From assembly GCF_000263855.1 (NCBI RefSeq), contig NZ_AJWX01000024.1:39069-103068 (forward strand): a stretch of 64,000 nt of DNA. Direction: 5' to 3'. This document shows, piece by piece, positions 1-8,635 of the stretch. Below the pieces are notes generated by a model, which searched no databases, had not been told where the DNA came from, and was given only the letters and a program-made list of their open reading frames with translations. The position numbers and the translations under genes were made by a program. Positions within the stretch are counted from its first letter, which is position 1, and every line of letters begins with the position of its first letter. Source of the DNA: Pseudomonas sp. M47T1 (GTDB lineage Bacteria; Pseudomonadota; Gammaproteobacteria; Pseudomonadales; Pseudomonadaceae).

Positions 1-163
1 TAGTGCGGGTCAATAAGCGCACGCCTAGCCTTTCTTCAAGTCCTCTGATCGTATGGCTGAGCGCTGATGCCGATACCCCTAACTTAACCGAAGCTTTCGT
101 AAAGCTCTGGTCTCTTGCGACTGCCACGAATGACTGAAGGTCGTTGAGTTTGGGGACGCTCAT
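1..163 (-). CDS. LysR-family transcriptional regulator (N-terminal part only)
   Basis: Reading the minus strand from the ATG at 163 gives about 54 residues that begin MSVPKLNDLQSFVAVARDQS and continue with a helix-turn-helix of LysR type (SFTKASVKLGVSASALSHTI, then RGLEERLGVRLLTRT). The gene runs off the left edge, so the effector domain is not visible. It is divergent from the SDR gene at 297 with a 133-base intergenic region, the usual arrangement for a LysR regulator and its target. That it controls the SDR and alcohol dehydrogenase is inferred from this arrangement only. Confidence 0.85.
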   Translation of the reverse strand, partial: MSVPKLNDLQSFVAVARDQSFTKASVKLGVSASALSHTIRGLEERLGVRLLTRT

Positions 164-296
164 TATTGAATTTCTCTCAGCTCAATACTTAGATTATCGA
201 CGCTTATAATACTAATCACATTCCCATAGCCTGTGTTCAGTTTTCAAGCGGCATAGCCGTATCCGTCATGCCAGAACCACAGAAGAGGAATCCAAT

Positions 297-1058
297 ATGT
301 CCCGTCCAACCTACGAATTCAGTGGCCAAGTGGCTTTAATCACCGGTGCAAGCCAAGGCTTGGGCTTTGCGACAGCGAAAGCGTTTGCCGAAAGTGGTGC
401 ATCGGTTGTGCTGTCTGACAGCAATGCAGACTCTCTGCAGCAGGCCACCGAGCAGTTGAAAGACCTAGGATTCAGCGTGCTTGCCGTCCCATGCGATGTC
501 ACCCAGGAAGCCCAAGTCAAAGCACTGATTGAGAAGACCGTCGCAGCATTTGGTCGGCTGGATATGGCCTTCAATAATGCAGGCGTCAGCGGCCCGACAG
601 GCGCCATCACTGAAGAGACCGAAGAAGGCTTCGACCAAGTGAATTCCGTCAATCTCAAAGGTGTCTGGGCCTGCATGAAGCACGAACTGATTCAAATGGA
701 GAAGCAGGGGTTCGGCGCCATCGTGAACTGCTCTTCGCTAGGTGGTTTGGTCGGTTTGCCAGGACGCACTGCCTACCATGGAACTAAGCATGGCGTGCTG
801 GGGATCACCAAATGCGCGGCGTTGGAGTTCGCAACCAAAAACATCCGCGTTAACGCCGTTTGCCCTGGCACCTTCGATACACCTATGGTCGAGGACATCG
901 ATCAAGATTCCATTACCGAGTTCATGCGCAGCCAGCCAATAGGTCGGATGGGACGTCCAGAAGAACTGGCAGCGGCAGTACTGTGGCTATCCAGTTCAGC
1001 AGCCAGTTTCGTAATTGGAGCTGCTCTGTGCGTGGACGGCGGGTTCACCACCCATTAA
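297..1058 (+). CDS. SDR family NAD(P)-dependent oxidoreductase
   Basis: A 253-residue classical short-chain dehydrogenase/reductase, full length for the family. The Rossmann motif TGASQGLG is at residues 16-23, NNAG at 93-96, and the catalytic Ser (about 147), Tyr160 and Lys164 are all present. The C-terminal end (CVDGGFTTH) is typical of FabG-like enzymes. The substrate cannot be read from sequence; an alcohol/ketone interconversion is expected. A GAGGA-type ribosome site lies about 8 bases before the ATG. It is followed after 182 bases by a zinc alcohol dehydrogenase on the same strand and preceded by a divergent LysR gene, so the pair may form a small regulated oxidation module. Base composition is less GC-rich than the centre of the window. 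Confidence 0.92.
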   Translation: MSRPTYEFSGQVALITGASQGLGFATAKAFAESGASVVLSDSNADSLQQATEQLKDLGFSVLAVPCDVTQEAQVKALIEKTVAAFGRLDMAFNNAGVSGPTGAITEETEEGFDQVNSVNLKGVWACMKHELIQMEKQGFGAIVNCSSLGGLVGLPGRTAYHGTKHGVLGITKCAALEFATKNIRVNAVCPGTFDTPMVEDIDQDSITEFMRSQPIGRMGRPEELAAAVLWLSSSAASFVIGAALCVDGGFTTH

Positions 1059-1240
1059 GCCCTCGTTTACCCACTGATGAGTTCGTGTGCGAGCTATGCA
1101 ATATGAATCGCACGCGTAACTCTTCATCTGAATTGATGAGGGAGGCTAATGAGTACATCAACAACTGCCTACCTTATCAGCCAGCTCCTCGATCAGTACC
1201 TTCACACTCGAAGATTGATATCAGAAGCTAAACAAGGGTT

Positions 1241-2263
1241 ATGACTATGCTTGCTGCTGTTCTACACGGGCCACGAGACATCCGTTACGAGGAAGTTGCT
1301 GAGCCTCGGATAATTGAGCCCACCGATGCAATCATCCGCGTGGCAGCCGCTTGTGTATGTGGCTCTGACCTGTGGCCATACCGTGGTATTCAAGCCATCA
1401 CCGCACCTATGCCCATGGGCCATGAGTATTGCGGCTTCGTCGAGCAAGTCGGCGAAGCAGTAACTTCCATCAAGCCAGGCCAATTCGTCATCGGTTCATT
1501 CTTTGCTTCCGACAACACCTGCCCGGTCTGTGAGCATGGCTACCAATCATCCTGTAACAGCGCCGAGTTCGTAGGCGGTGCACAAGCACCAAGGATGAGG
1601 GTTCCTCTCGCCGACGGGACATTGGTGGCCACGCCCGGCATACCGTCGCCAGAGATGATTCCAAGCCTCCTAACAACTTCGGATGTGTTGGGAACCGGCT
1701 GGTTTGCCGCGAAAGCTGCCAACGTTGTGCCCGGCGCTACCGTAGTGGTGGTGGGAGACGGTGCTGTCGGTCTGCTCGGCGTACTCTCGGCTAAGCAGAT
1801 GGGTGCAAAGCGCATCATCGCCATGAGTCGGCATGAATCTCGACAGAAGCTCGCAGTGGAATTCGGGGCCACGGATATCGTCATCGAACGAGGTGATGAA
1901 GGCGTAGCCCGTATTCTCGAACTGACTGACGGGTTAGGCGCAGACTCCGTACTCGAATGCGTTGGAACCCACGAGTCAATGATGCAAGCGATCAAATCCG
2001 CGCGCCAAGGCGGCCATGTCGGCTACGTCGGCGTACCTCACGGGGTGACGCTCAATGCCGAAGAGCTGTTCTTCGAACATGTGCATCTGCATGGCGGGCC
2101 AGCACCCGTTCGACAGTTCCTGCCTAAGCTGATCGAGCTCGTTTGGAGCGGCAAGATCAACCCCGGAAAAGTCTTCGATCTGACCCTGCCGCTCGATCAA
2201 GTCGAGGAGGGTTACAAAGCCATGGACGAGCGCCGCGCGATCAAAGCGTTGCTCATCCCATAA
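1241..2263 (+). CDS. Zinc-dependent alcohol dehydrogenase (MDR family)
   Basis: A 340-residue medium-chain dehydrogenase. Catalytic zinc ligands are visible as Cys40 (CGSD) and His61-Glu62 (GHE). A structural-zinc loop carries Cys94, Cys97 and Cys105, three of the four Cys of the canonical lobe. The NAD(P)-binding fold follows with GDGAVG at 172-177. The start MTMLAAVLHG fits family N-termini and has a weak AAGGG upstream. It lies downstream of the SDR and may share its transcript. The exact substrate is unknown; sequence style resembles threonine/sorbitol-type or uncharacterised alcohol dehydrogenases. Confidence 0.92.
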   Translation: MTMLAAVLHGPRDIRYEEVAEPRIIEPTDAIIRVAAACVCGSDLWPYRGIQAITAPMPMGHEYCGFVEQVGEAVTSIKPGQFVIGSFFASDNTCPVCEHGYQSSCNSAEFVGGAQAPRMRVPLADGTLVATPGIPSPEMIPSLLTTSDVLGTGWFAAKAANVVPGATVVVVGDGAVGLLGVLSAKQMGAKRIIAMSRHESRQKLAVEFGATDIVIERGDEGVARILELTDGLGADSVLECVGTHESMMQAIKSARQGGHVGYVGVPHGVTLNAEELFFEHVHLHGGPAPVRQFLPKLIELVWSGKINPGKVFDLTLPLDQVEEGYKAMDERRAIKALLIP

Positions 2264-2581
2264 CATAGACAACCGGCTGCCGGACGCGAGTCGTCGGGCA
2301 GCCATCGCTTTTGGTTTCACAGGGAAATTGCTGCGTTCGAGGCATGAAATGCAACGTACAGGCTGGTGCCTCACAAGTCTCCTGCTGGGAAGAATGCCAA
2401 TGTATTTCGAATCCATCGACGACATTCTGGGCCACCGTTCTCAAAGGTATTTTGGTGATGGTTACCTAGGTTGCCGCTACACAATCAAAGGCTTTACCCG
2501 CACTTCAAGACCACCTTTTACGCTGTTCTCCTGCATCGGTGCGGTTACGGTCGAAATGGCTCACTGCAGCGTTCACCGCCC
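2264..2581. other. Intergenic stretch, nothing recognisable
   Basis: About 320 bases between the alcohol dehydrogenase and the next small gene. Open frames here (for example 2328-2585) have no recognisable family, no convincing ribosome site and atypical composition. I see no terminator with a T-tract, no repeat and no RNA gene. Confidence 0.4.
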
Positions 2582-2908
2582 ATGAATCCGACAACCCCTG
2601 ACGGTCGTTACTTCATTGTCAAAGGGCAACTGTGGCGCTGCTCCAATCCCTCGCTGAGCAACGACGAACGCCAGCGGCTAGTGAGTGAGCTGATGCGCGC
2701 GCGCCGGGCCGTGAAGGCGGCGAAGGCATCAGGTGATCCAGGAGAGATGAAGCTTGCTCGATCAAACGTTCAGGCCGCGAAAGTTGCGCTTGGTGACCGC
2801 GGGCCTGTCTGGTGGGACGACGGCAGTCCAGACTTCAACCGGCACCGGGTGGAGAACTCACCCTATGCACACTGGTATCGATCGCCGTCTCAGATTTGCC
2901 TTGTCTGA
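2582..2908 (+). CDS. Small conserved hypothetical protein with rearranged 3' end
   Basis: 108 residues beginning MNPTTPDGRYFIVKGQLWRC. I recognise this as a small, charged hypothetical protein recurring in proteobacteria (a helical RQRLVSELMRARRAVKAAK segment, then a WWDDGSPDFNRH motif), with no assigned function. Homologues as I remember them end shortly after the PYAHWYRS motif. Here the frame runs on into PSQICLV, which is out-of-frame sequence of a YfcF-type glutathione transferase. The 3' end therefore appears to be a deletion junction. The body of the protein looks intact, so it may still be made. Confidence 0.6.
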   Translation: MNPTTPDGRYFIVKGQLWRCSNPSLSNDERQRLVSELMRARRAVKAAKASGDPGEMKLARSNVQAAKVALGDRGPVWWDDGSPDFNRHRVENSPYAHWYRSPSQICLV

Positions 2909-3142
2909 GTCGTCTGCGATCACGGAGTATCTCGAAAACGCTTATCCTAAAGTGCCGATCTATCCAGACGATCTCCGGCTGCTCGCAAAGGCGCGGCAGG
3001 TTCAGGCTGGACTCGCAGCGACCTGCTGCCCATTCGGAAAGAGCGCTCCCCCCTCGTCGTATTCTATGGCGAGCAAGCAGGGCCCTTGTCACCAGCAGCC
3101 ACTTCGGCAGCAAAAAAGTTATTTCAGGCCGCTCAGGCTGCC
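2892..3142 (+). pseudogene. Decayed YfcF-type glutathione S-transferase fragment
   Basis: One frame from about 2892 reads FALSESSAITEYLENAYPKV then DDLRLLAKARQVQA, the end of a thioredoxin-like N domain and the start of the C domain as in E. coli YfcF. Near 3010 the frame must shift to continue as RSDLLPIRKERSPLVVFYGE and then SPAATSAAKKLFQAAQ, again collinear with YfcF. The glutathione-binding N-terminus and the rest of the C-terminal domain are missing. This is a doubly truncated, frameshifted remnant, fused at its 5' side to the preceding small gene. It should not encode an enzyme. Confidence 0.7.
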
Positions 3143-3299
3143 AACTCTCCCCACTCCTGGCACACCAAGTCTCTTCAACCAGCCACTCTCTCCGTGAGCG
3201 TTACGCGCGTGCAGAAGAAGAGCCTAGAAATAAAGCGGCCAGGAAAGTACTCTGGGCGGGGCGCAAAAGCGACCCAACAGAAACGGAGGTAAATCAAGC

Positions 3300-4007
3300 T
3301 TGCCTGGCCCCCCGCCCATTCTCCAGTTGAAACCGGGTCATCCTGAAAAAATGAAAGGCGAAATCGACCCGTCATCAATGGCGGTGCCCCCCTCACGTCC
3401 AGCCAAGATAAAGCCCATCCATGCGGTCAAATGCGAGGACGGCCTCGTAAGGCCGCCATGGGCTGTCACGGACCTGCTCCTGCGCAACTACTACGACACC
3501 GAATGGGGTGTCCCGGTACGTGATGAGCGTGGCTTGTTCGAGCGCCTGAGCCTGGAAGCATTTCAATCAGGCCTGTCCTGGGTGACGATCTTGCGCAAGC
3601 GCGAAGCTTTCCGGCGGGCGTTCAAGCAGTTTGACCCCGATATCGTGGCCGCCTTTGATGAAGCTGATATTGAACGTCTGATGGCGGATCCAGGCATCGT
3701 ACGGAATCGAGCCAAGGTGCTCGCCACGATCCAGAATGCACAAGCAACGGTCCGCCTCAGGGACCAGGGAGGTTTGGCAGCTTTCATCTGGTCGTTCCAA
3801 CCGTCGACGACGCCTGCGCCGAAGACCATGGCCGACGTACCCACAACGTCAGCCGAGTCGTTGATGCTCAGCAAAGCGCTTCGGGAAAACGGATTTACCT
3901 TCGTGGGCCCGACCACCCTGTATGCGCTGATGGAGGCCACCGGCATCGTTGATACGCACCTCATCGAGAGTCATCGACGAGGTAGTTCAGGGGTTTGGGC
4001 ATCGTGA
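3300..4007 (+). CDS. DNA-3-methyladenine glycosylase I-like protein (Tag family)
   Basis: Up to 235 residues. The core from about residue 45 follows Tag: a DTEWGVPVRDERGLFE motif, QSGLSWVTILRKREAFR, GIVRNRAKVLATIQNA, WSF, LSKALRENGFTFVGPTT and an HLIESHRRGSSGVW tail. Tag excises 3-methyladenine from alkylated DNA. E. coli Tag binds zinc through Cys4, His17, His175 and Cys179; here YYDTEWG replaces the YHDNEWG histidine and the last ligand Cys is absent, a pattern I associate with an actinobacteria-like DGLVRPPW subgroup. The TTG at 3300 has a strong GGAGG 9 bases upstream; ATG codons at 3351 and 3378 are alternatives. It follows a gene-decay scar. Confidence 0.82.
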   Translation: MPGPPPILQLKPGHPEKMKGEIDPSSMAVPPSRPAKIKPIHAVKCEDGLVRPPWAVTDLLLRNYYDTEWGVPVRDERGLFERLSLEAFQSGLSWVTILRKREAFRRAFKQFDPDIVAAFDEADIERLMADPGIVRNRAKVLATIQNAQATVRLRDQGGLAAFIWSFQPSTTPAPKTMADVPTTSAESLMLSKALRENGFTFVGPTTLYALMEATGIVDTHLIESHRRGSSGVWAS

Positions 4008-4157
4008 ATCAGGAATGTCTGCGCGTTTACAATTGAGCAGTTTGCAGCGGTGACTAGTCACTGCGGAAGGCGTCACCACCCTCCTCCTTGCCTATGCAAA
4101 TAATCGCACTGACGTTCACCCACAGCAGGCCAGCCAGGCGCATCGCCTAACGCCGAA

Positions 4158-4188
4158 GCAATATTTTGTGTACTTACGAAATTATTGC
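4158..4188. promoter_or_regulatory. AT-rich imperfect inverted repeat, possible operator
   Basis: Arms GCAATATTTTG (4158-4168) and CGAAATTATTGC (4177-4188) pair with few mismatches around an 8-base centre. The location, about 90 bases upstream of a promoter-like sequence and in front of a four-gene operon, suggests a regulator site. No protein is assigned. Confidence 0.35.
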
Positions 4189-4275
4189 AAGAAAATGCTA
4201 ATAATCGCCCTATAGCTTACACAGATAGGCTAATGCCAGAAGGTGTTTCCTCGCCACATGGGAGCACTAGGTTGA

Positions 4276-4304
4276 TTGCAGAAAAAAATCCATCTAACTA
4301 TATT
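4276..4304 (+). promoter_or_regulatory. Sigma-70-type promoter for the barrel/DUF1254 operon
   Basis: TTGCAG at 4276-4281 and TATATT at 4299-4304 are separated by exactly 17 bases. The -10 box matches consensus at five of six positions; the -35 box is weak (TTG matches). It ends about 78 bases before the first ATG of the operon. Confidence 0.5.
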
Positions 4305-4382
4305 TTGTCCGTGCCTTGCGTAATCGTGACCTGCGCCTAACATCAATGAGTTGGATGAAATTGATTTTCAACCTTTGACCTT

Positions 4383-5189
4383 ATGAGCGACTGTAGTATG
4401 GAAAGGAACCCCATAGTTAAGGTCCTTGCGCTCGCGGTAGGTCTAATCTGCATGCACGAAGCGCTTGGCGATAATGCGGACACCGCTAACAAAAGCAACA
4501 ACCCCTTGAACCTGGCACCAGGGCTCAACCTTCAGGATTACTACACCCCTGAACTGTATGACACCAACGTCCATACCAATGACGCACTGGTGCGGGGAAC
4601 GCTGCCTGTTGCCCCGAACGATTTTTCACCTGTCCCTCAATTGCTCAGAGCGACAGTGCCGTTCAGTACCCGCCCAGACCCGCACGGGGGATACAGCACA
4701 GGTATTGGTGATTTGAATCTTTTCGATATTTTCTTGCTGAAAACGGAAGGCATTCAACTGGGTATAGGCCCGCAGATAACTGCGCCAACTGCGGCCCATG
4801 ACGAATTGGGAACAGGGAAGTGGCAGGCGGGACTCGCAGCCGTAGCAATTGATGCTTCGCCAAGTGGCTTGCTAGGTGCATTGGTTCAGTACCAAAGCTC
4901 CTTTGCTGGTGACAGTGACAGAGCCCACGTCGAGTCGGCCACACTCCAGCCCTTTGTTATCCACAACCTTCTAAAAGGCTGGTACCTGCGCTCGACAGGT
5001 ACTTGGACTTTCAATTTGAAGGACGACACGCATTACATTCCGATTGGGCTCGGGGTCGGCAAAGCGTGGAAGGCCGGCAGCAATATCCTCAATGCGTATG
5101 TTGAGCCTCAATGGACTGTGCAGCATGAAGGCCCTGGAGTGCCTCAGTTCACTGTGTTTGCGGGGCTCAACGTAACTTTTGGTAAATGA
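4383..5189 (+). CDS. Outer-membrane beta-barrel protein (MetA phenol-degradation-like family)
   Basis: 268 residues. An N-terminal hydrophobic signal (VKVLALAVGLICM) follows the in-frame ATG at 4398, which may be the true start. The mature part has alternating polar/hydrophobic strands, many Gly and aromatic residues, and ends with FAGLNVTFGK, a barrel-like end. The style resembles the putative MetA-pathway transporter family (PF13557-like) of small outer-membrane channels. Its stop overlaps the ATG of the next gene by 4 bases, so the two are translationally coupled. Role inferred: outer-membrane passage of the compound handled by the coupled DUF1254 protein. Composition is AT-richer than the genome core. 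Confidence 0.65.
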   Translation: MSDCSMERNPIVKVLALAVGLICMHEALGDNADTANKSNNPLNLAPGLNLQDYYTPELYDTNVHTNDALVRGTLPVAPNDFSPVPQLLRATVPFSTRPDPHGGYSTGIGDLNLFDIFLLKTEGIQLGIGPQITAPTAAHDELGTGKWQAGLAAVAIDASPSGLLGALVQYQSSFAGDSDRAHVESATLQPFVIHNLLKGWYLRSTGTWTFNLKDDTHYIPIGLGVGKAWKAGSNILNAYVEPQWTVQHEGPGVPQFTVFAGLNVTFGK

Positions 5190-6613
5190 ATACCCTCATG
5201 GAGAAGTCAGGAATGACATCGTTACGTAGTTTGCTTATAACCGCTACGGCAGTGTTGTTGAGCCCGGTCGCACATGCCGATTTCACTGCATCCCCTAGCG
5301 AGGCCGAAGCCATTGCCAAGGAGGCTTATCTATATGGCTTTCCTGTCGTTGAAATGTACAAAACCTTGTACGCGCAAGCCGTAAAGACTGACGGCCCTGA
5401 TTACAAGGCACCGTTCAACAAAGTTGGTAACACGGCTCGAGTGTTCACACCCAAGGACACTGCGTTCGTTACCCCAAACTCAGACACGCCTTATTCATTT
5501 GTATGGCTCGATTTACGCAGCGAGCCGCAGGTGCTAACGATGCCTGCGATAGAAAAAAACCGGTATTACTCAGCGCAAATGATCGACTTGTACACCCACA
5601 ATTTTGATTATCTGGGCACGCGCACTACTGGTAATCAAGGTGGAAGTTTTCTCGTCGCAGGCCCTGGGTGGAAAGGTTCGACTCCATCCGGCATTGCTAA
5701 GACGCTTAAGAGCGAAGGCGACATCGTTTACGTCCTCATTCGAACTCAGCTATTCGATGAAAAGGACTTAGCTAATGTCAAAAACATTCAGCAAGGGTAC
5801 GCAGTCCAACCTCTGAGTTCCTACCTGAAAAAATCAGCGCCTGTCGCTGCGCCAGACATCAACTGGCCACAGCCGCAGGCGAACATGAGCGAAACTCCAG
5901 CGCTGTTCCGCTACCTGGATTTCATGCTTGGTTTTGCGCAACCAGTCGCGAGCGAGAAAGTATTGTTTGAACGGTTCAACAAGATAGGCGTTGGGCCGGG
6001 ACAGACATTTGACGAAGGGAAGCTCAGCGCAGACCAGATAGCCGGGCTGCAACGCGGCATCGACGCTGGCAAGGCTGAGTTTGCCGAGTTCAAAAAGGCA
6101 AAGATTGATACACACCAAGTAGAGAGTGGTGATTTTTTTGGCACGCGCAAACACCTGAAAAACAACTACCTGTACCGTTACGTCGGTGCGAACGTCGGCA
6201 TCTTTGGCAATTCCTCGTCTGAAGCGAGCTACATCGGTTATTTCACCGATGCTCAAGGCAGCCCGGTCAATGCCGCGCAGAAAACCTACACGCTTCACTT
6301 CGACAACGGCGAGTTACCGCCAGCGCAAGCGTTCTGGTCTTTGACCATGTACGACGGTAATACCAAGCTTTTGGTGGAAAACCCAATCAACCGTTACCTG
6401 ATCAACTCCCGGATGCTGGATCAACTTCGAATGGATCCGGACGGTGGACTCACTCTGTATGTGCAACATGAGTCACCTGGCAAGGACAAGGAAAGCAATT
6501 GGCTACCGGCCCCGAATGGCCCGTTTTATGGCGTCCTGAGGATCTACATGCCGACTGCCAAATTTTCTGAAGGGAAGTGGAAACTACCAATGCTGATGCC
6601 GGCTGCGAAGTAA
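5186..6613 (+). CDS. Exported DUF1254/DUF1214 domain protein (first copy)
   Basis: 475 residues. Start ATG at 5186 overlaps the previous stop; a second ATG at 5213 has GGAGAAG upstream and gives a cleaner signal peptide (SLLITATAVLLSPVAHA). The N-terminal half is DUF1254 (EAEAIAKEAYLYGFPVVEMY; TPNSDTPYSFVWLDLRSEP), the C-terminal part DUF1214 (FWSLTMYDGNTKLLVENPIN; NWLPAPNGPFYGVLRIYMPT). The two domains commonly occur together in secreted bacterial proteins; I know of no established biochemical role. The gene lies between two barrel genes in a four-gene operon. Confidence 0.9.
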   Translation: MNTLMEKSGMTSLRSLLITATAVLLSPVAHADFTASPSEAEAIAKEAYLYGFPVVEMYKTLYAQAVKTDGPDYKAPFNKVGNTARVFTPKDTAFVTPNSDTPYSFVWLDLRSEPQVLTMPAIEKNRYYSAQMIDLYTHNFDYLGTRTTGNQGGSFLVAGPGWKGSTPSGIAKTLKSEGDIVYVLIRTQLFDEKDLANVKNIQQGYAVQPLSSYLKKSAPVAAPDINWPQPQANMSETPALFRYLDFMLGFAQPVASEKVLFERFNKIGVGPGQTFDEGKLSADQIAGLQRGIDAGKAEFAEFKKAKIDTHQVESGDFFGTRKHLKNNYLYRYVGANVGIFGNSSSEASYIGYFTDAQGSPVNAAQKTYTLHFDNGELPPAQAFWSLTMYDGNTKLLVENPINRYLINSRMLDQLRMDPDGGLTLYVQHESPGKDKESNWLPAPNGPFYGVLRIYMPTAKFSEGKWKLPMLMPAAK

Positions 6614-6639
6614 TCATTCAGTTGCTCAGGAGCTGACGC

Positions 6640-7545
6640 ATGCAATCTAAGAAGTATGTTAGGCACTTGGTGGGCATGGCGCTGATAGCAATCCCTCTGT
6701 TTGCTCATGCAGACAATGCGCGGGATTGGCAGAACCTGCCCACCGATCTGAATATGGTGTTCGGTTATTATAACCGTATCGATACCAATACGCCCATTGA
6801 TACGTCACTGCCCATCAAGGGGTTGTCACTGGATGCCAATCTTTACATCGCGAGATACGCCCGCTCGTTTGCAGTGGACGGACGCAACAGCGCCATTCAG
6901 ATTCTGCAGCCCTACGCTGACATTTCAGCGTCATTCGATAACGCGCGATTTTTTGATGGCACCAAGCACAACGGAGGGATGGCCGATACCCAGGTAGTGC
7001 TCGTGCACAACCTCTTTGGCGGCCCAGCTCTGACCAAAGAAGAATTCGCCAATTGGACACCCGAAACCTTCCTGAGTGGAGCGTTGTGGATCACGGCACC
7101 CACCGGGGACTACGACAAGGATCGTATCATCAATATCGGGTCTAATCGGTGGGCGTTCAAGCCTGAACTGGCTTTCGGTACGCCTCTGGGTCCGACCTGG
7201 CTCGAATTCAATACGTACGTCTCGCTGTACGGAGACAACGATGAATATCAAGGCGACAGCAAACTCGAACAGAAGCCTCTGTATGCCGTCGAAGGGCATT
7301 ACAGCTACACGATCAATCGTGCGCTTTGGGCATCGCTCGATGCTACCTACAACCGAGGCGGCGAAACTAAAATCGATGGCAACTGGCAGGACAATAAACA
7401 AGAAAACGCCTTATTGGGTGCCAGCGTAGGATTCATGCTTTCTCCCCAGTTTGGAGGCCTGATTGCCTATTCGGACACCGTATCAGAGCGTACAGGTTCT
7501 CCCGACGTAAACACGTGGACGTTGCGTCTTCAATACGCATGGTAA
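6640..7545 (+). CDS. Outer-membrane channel, MetA-pathway/SphA-like family
   Basis: 301 residues with a clear signal peptide ending at FAHADN (about residue 25). The mature protein looks like a PF13557-type outer-membrane barrel: repeated amphipathic strands, LSGALWITAPTGDYDKDRII (a motif typical of that family), and a last strand ending WTLRLQYAW with a terminal aromatic. Such proteins are annotated as putative transporters of phenolic or hydrophobic compounds. It starts 26 bases after the first DUF1254 gene with AGGAG upstream and is followed after 52 bases by a second DUF1254 gene. Confidence 0.8.
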   Translation: MQSKKYVRHLVGMALIAIPLFAHADNARDWQNLPTDLNMVFGYYNRIDTNTPIDTSLPIKGLSLDANLYIARYARSFAVDGRNSAIQILQPYADISASFDNARFFDGTKHNGGMADTQVVLVHNLFGGPALTKEEFANWTPETFLSGALWITAPTGDYDKDRIINIGSNRWAFKPELAFGTPLGPTWLEFNTYVSLYGDNDEYQGDSKLEQKPLYAVEGHYSYTINRALWASLDATYNRGGETKIDGNWQDNKQENALLGASVGFMLSPQFGGLIAYSDTVSERTGSPDVNTWTLRLQYAW

Positions 7546-7597
7546 TGCGAGTAACGCTTCAATCAACGTTCCGGCCTCTAACTTGGAAGTTATAAAA

Positions 7598-8635
7598 ATG
7601 CAAAACATCTCAGTACGTGTAGCTTCTGTCTTTCTGCTTGTCGGCATTTCTTGGTCAGTGAACGCTGAAGATGCCGCCGAAGCATCGGCGGTCAAACCGG
7701 TGACGGTTGATAATTTCGTCCGAGCAGAATCGGATCTTTATATTAACTCTCTGTTCAAGCAGGGAGGGCTTGGCAAGATGCTGCATCGCAGGGAGCTGGC
7801 ATCGATTGACCACCAAACGGTTGTCCGGTTGAACAGGGATACGATGTACTCCTCCGGGGTATTCGATCTTGATGCGGGGCCGGTGACTATCACCTTGCCG
7901 GATCCAGGCAAACGGTTCATGGCGATGCAGGTGATTAACGAAGATCACTATGTGCCGAATGTTTTTTACGGGGCGGGCAAGCATGTGCTAACCCGCGAAT
8001 CCGTTGGTACTCGCTATGTAGTGACGGCGATCCGCACCTTAGTCGATCCCAATAATGTGGAAGACGTAAAAAAGGTTCACGCGCTACAGGACGGGATAAA
8101 AGTGGAACAGGCCAGTGCGGGCAGCCTCAGTCTTCCAAAATGGGATGCTGTCAGCCAGAAAAAGGTTCGCGATGCGCTTTTGGTGCTTTCCTCAACCATT
8201 CCTGATTTCAAAAAAGCATTCGGAACGCCCGAGGAGGTTGATCCTATTCGCCATCTTTTAGGTTCGGCCTCCGCATGGGGTGGAAATCCTGATAAAGACG
8301 CAACGTATCTCAACGTGACGCCCGAGAAGAACGACGGAAAAACCGTTTACCGTCTGACGGTAAAAGATGTACCCGTGGATGGTTTCTGGTCTGTGAGTGT
8401 TTATAACGCCCAAGGCTATTACGAAAAGAATAAGCAGAACGCTTACACCTTGAATAACCTCACTGCGAAGCAAGCACCTGACGGCTCTATTGTGGTTCAG
8501 TTCGGCGGATGCGAAGCGAGCATGGCAAATTGCCTGCCCATAGCCCTAGGCTGGAACTATACCGTTAGGCTCTACCGTCCTCGCGCAGAGATATTGTCTG
8601 GTGCTTGGACTTTTCCATCGCCCCAGCCTATGTGA
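7598..8635 (+). CDS. Exported DUF1254/DUF1214 domain protein (second copy)
   Basis: 345 residues from the ATG at 7598, which has GGAAG eight bases upstream; a TTG at 7583 is in frame but less likely. A signal peptide precedes the mature start near SVNAEDAAEA. The N-terminal part has the DUF1254 pattern (TVVRLNRDTMYSSGVFDLDA; MAMQVINEDHYVPNVFYGAG) and the C-terminal part the DUF1214 pattern (VDGFWSVSVYNAQGYY; LPIALGWNYTVRLYRPRAEI). It is shorter than, and only distantly similar to, the 475-residue copy, so the two are paralogues rather than a recent duplication. It is the last gene of the operon and is followed by a terminator near 8760. Confidence 0.88.
   Translation: MQNISVRVASVFLLVGISWSVNAEDAAEASAVKPVTVDNFVRAESDLYINSLFKQGGLGKMLHRRELASIDHQTVVRLNRDTMYSSGVFDLDAGPVTITLPDPGKRFMAMQVINEDHYVPNVFYGAGKHVLTRESVGTRYVVTAIRTLVDPNNVEDVKKVHALQDGIKVEQASAGSLSLPKWDAVSQKKVRDALLVLSSTIPDFKKAFGTPEEVDPIRHLLGSASAWGGNPDKDATYLNVTPEKNDGKTVYRLTVKDVPVDGFWSVSVYNAQGYYEKNKQNAYTLNNLTAKQAPDGSIVVQFGGCEASMANCLPIALGWNYTVRLYRPRAEILSGAWTFPSPQPM

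Larger units (their letters stand above)
4008..4382. other. AT-rich intergenic regulatory region
   Basis: A 375-base non-coding stretch, clearly more AT-rich than the rest. It contains an imperfect inverted repeat at 4158-4188 and a good sigma-70-like promoter at 4276-4304, listed separately. No open frame here resembles a known protein. It is the probable control region of the barrel/DUF1254 operon. Confidence 0.5.
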
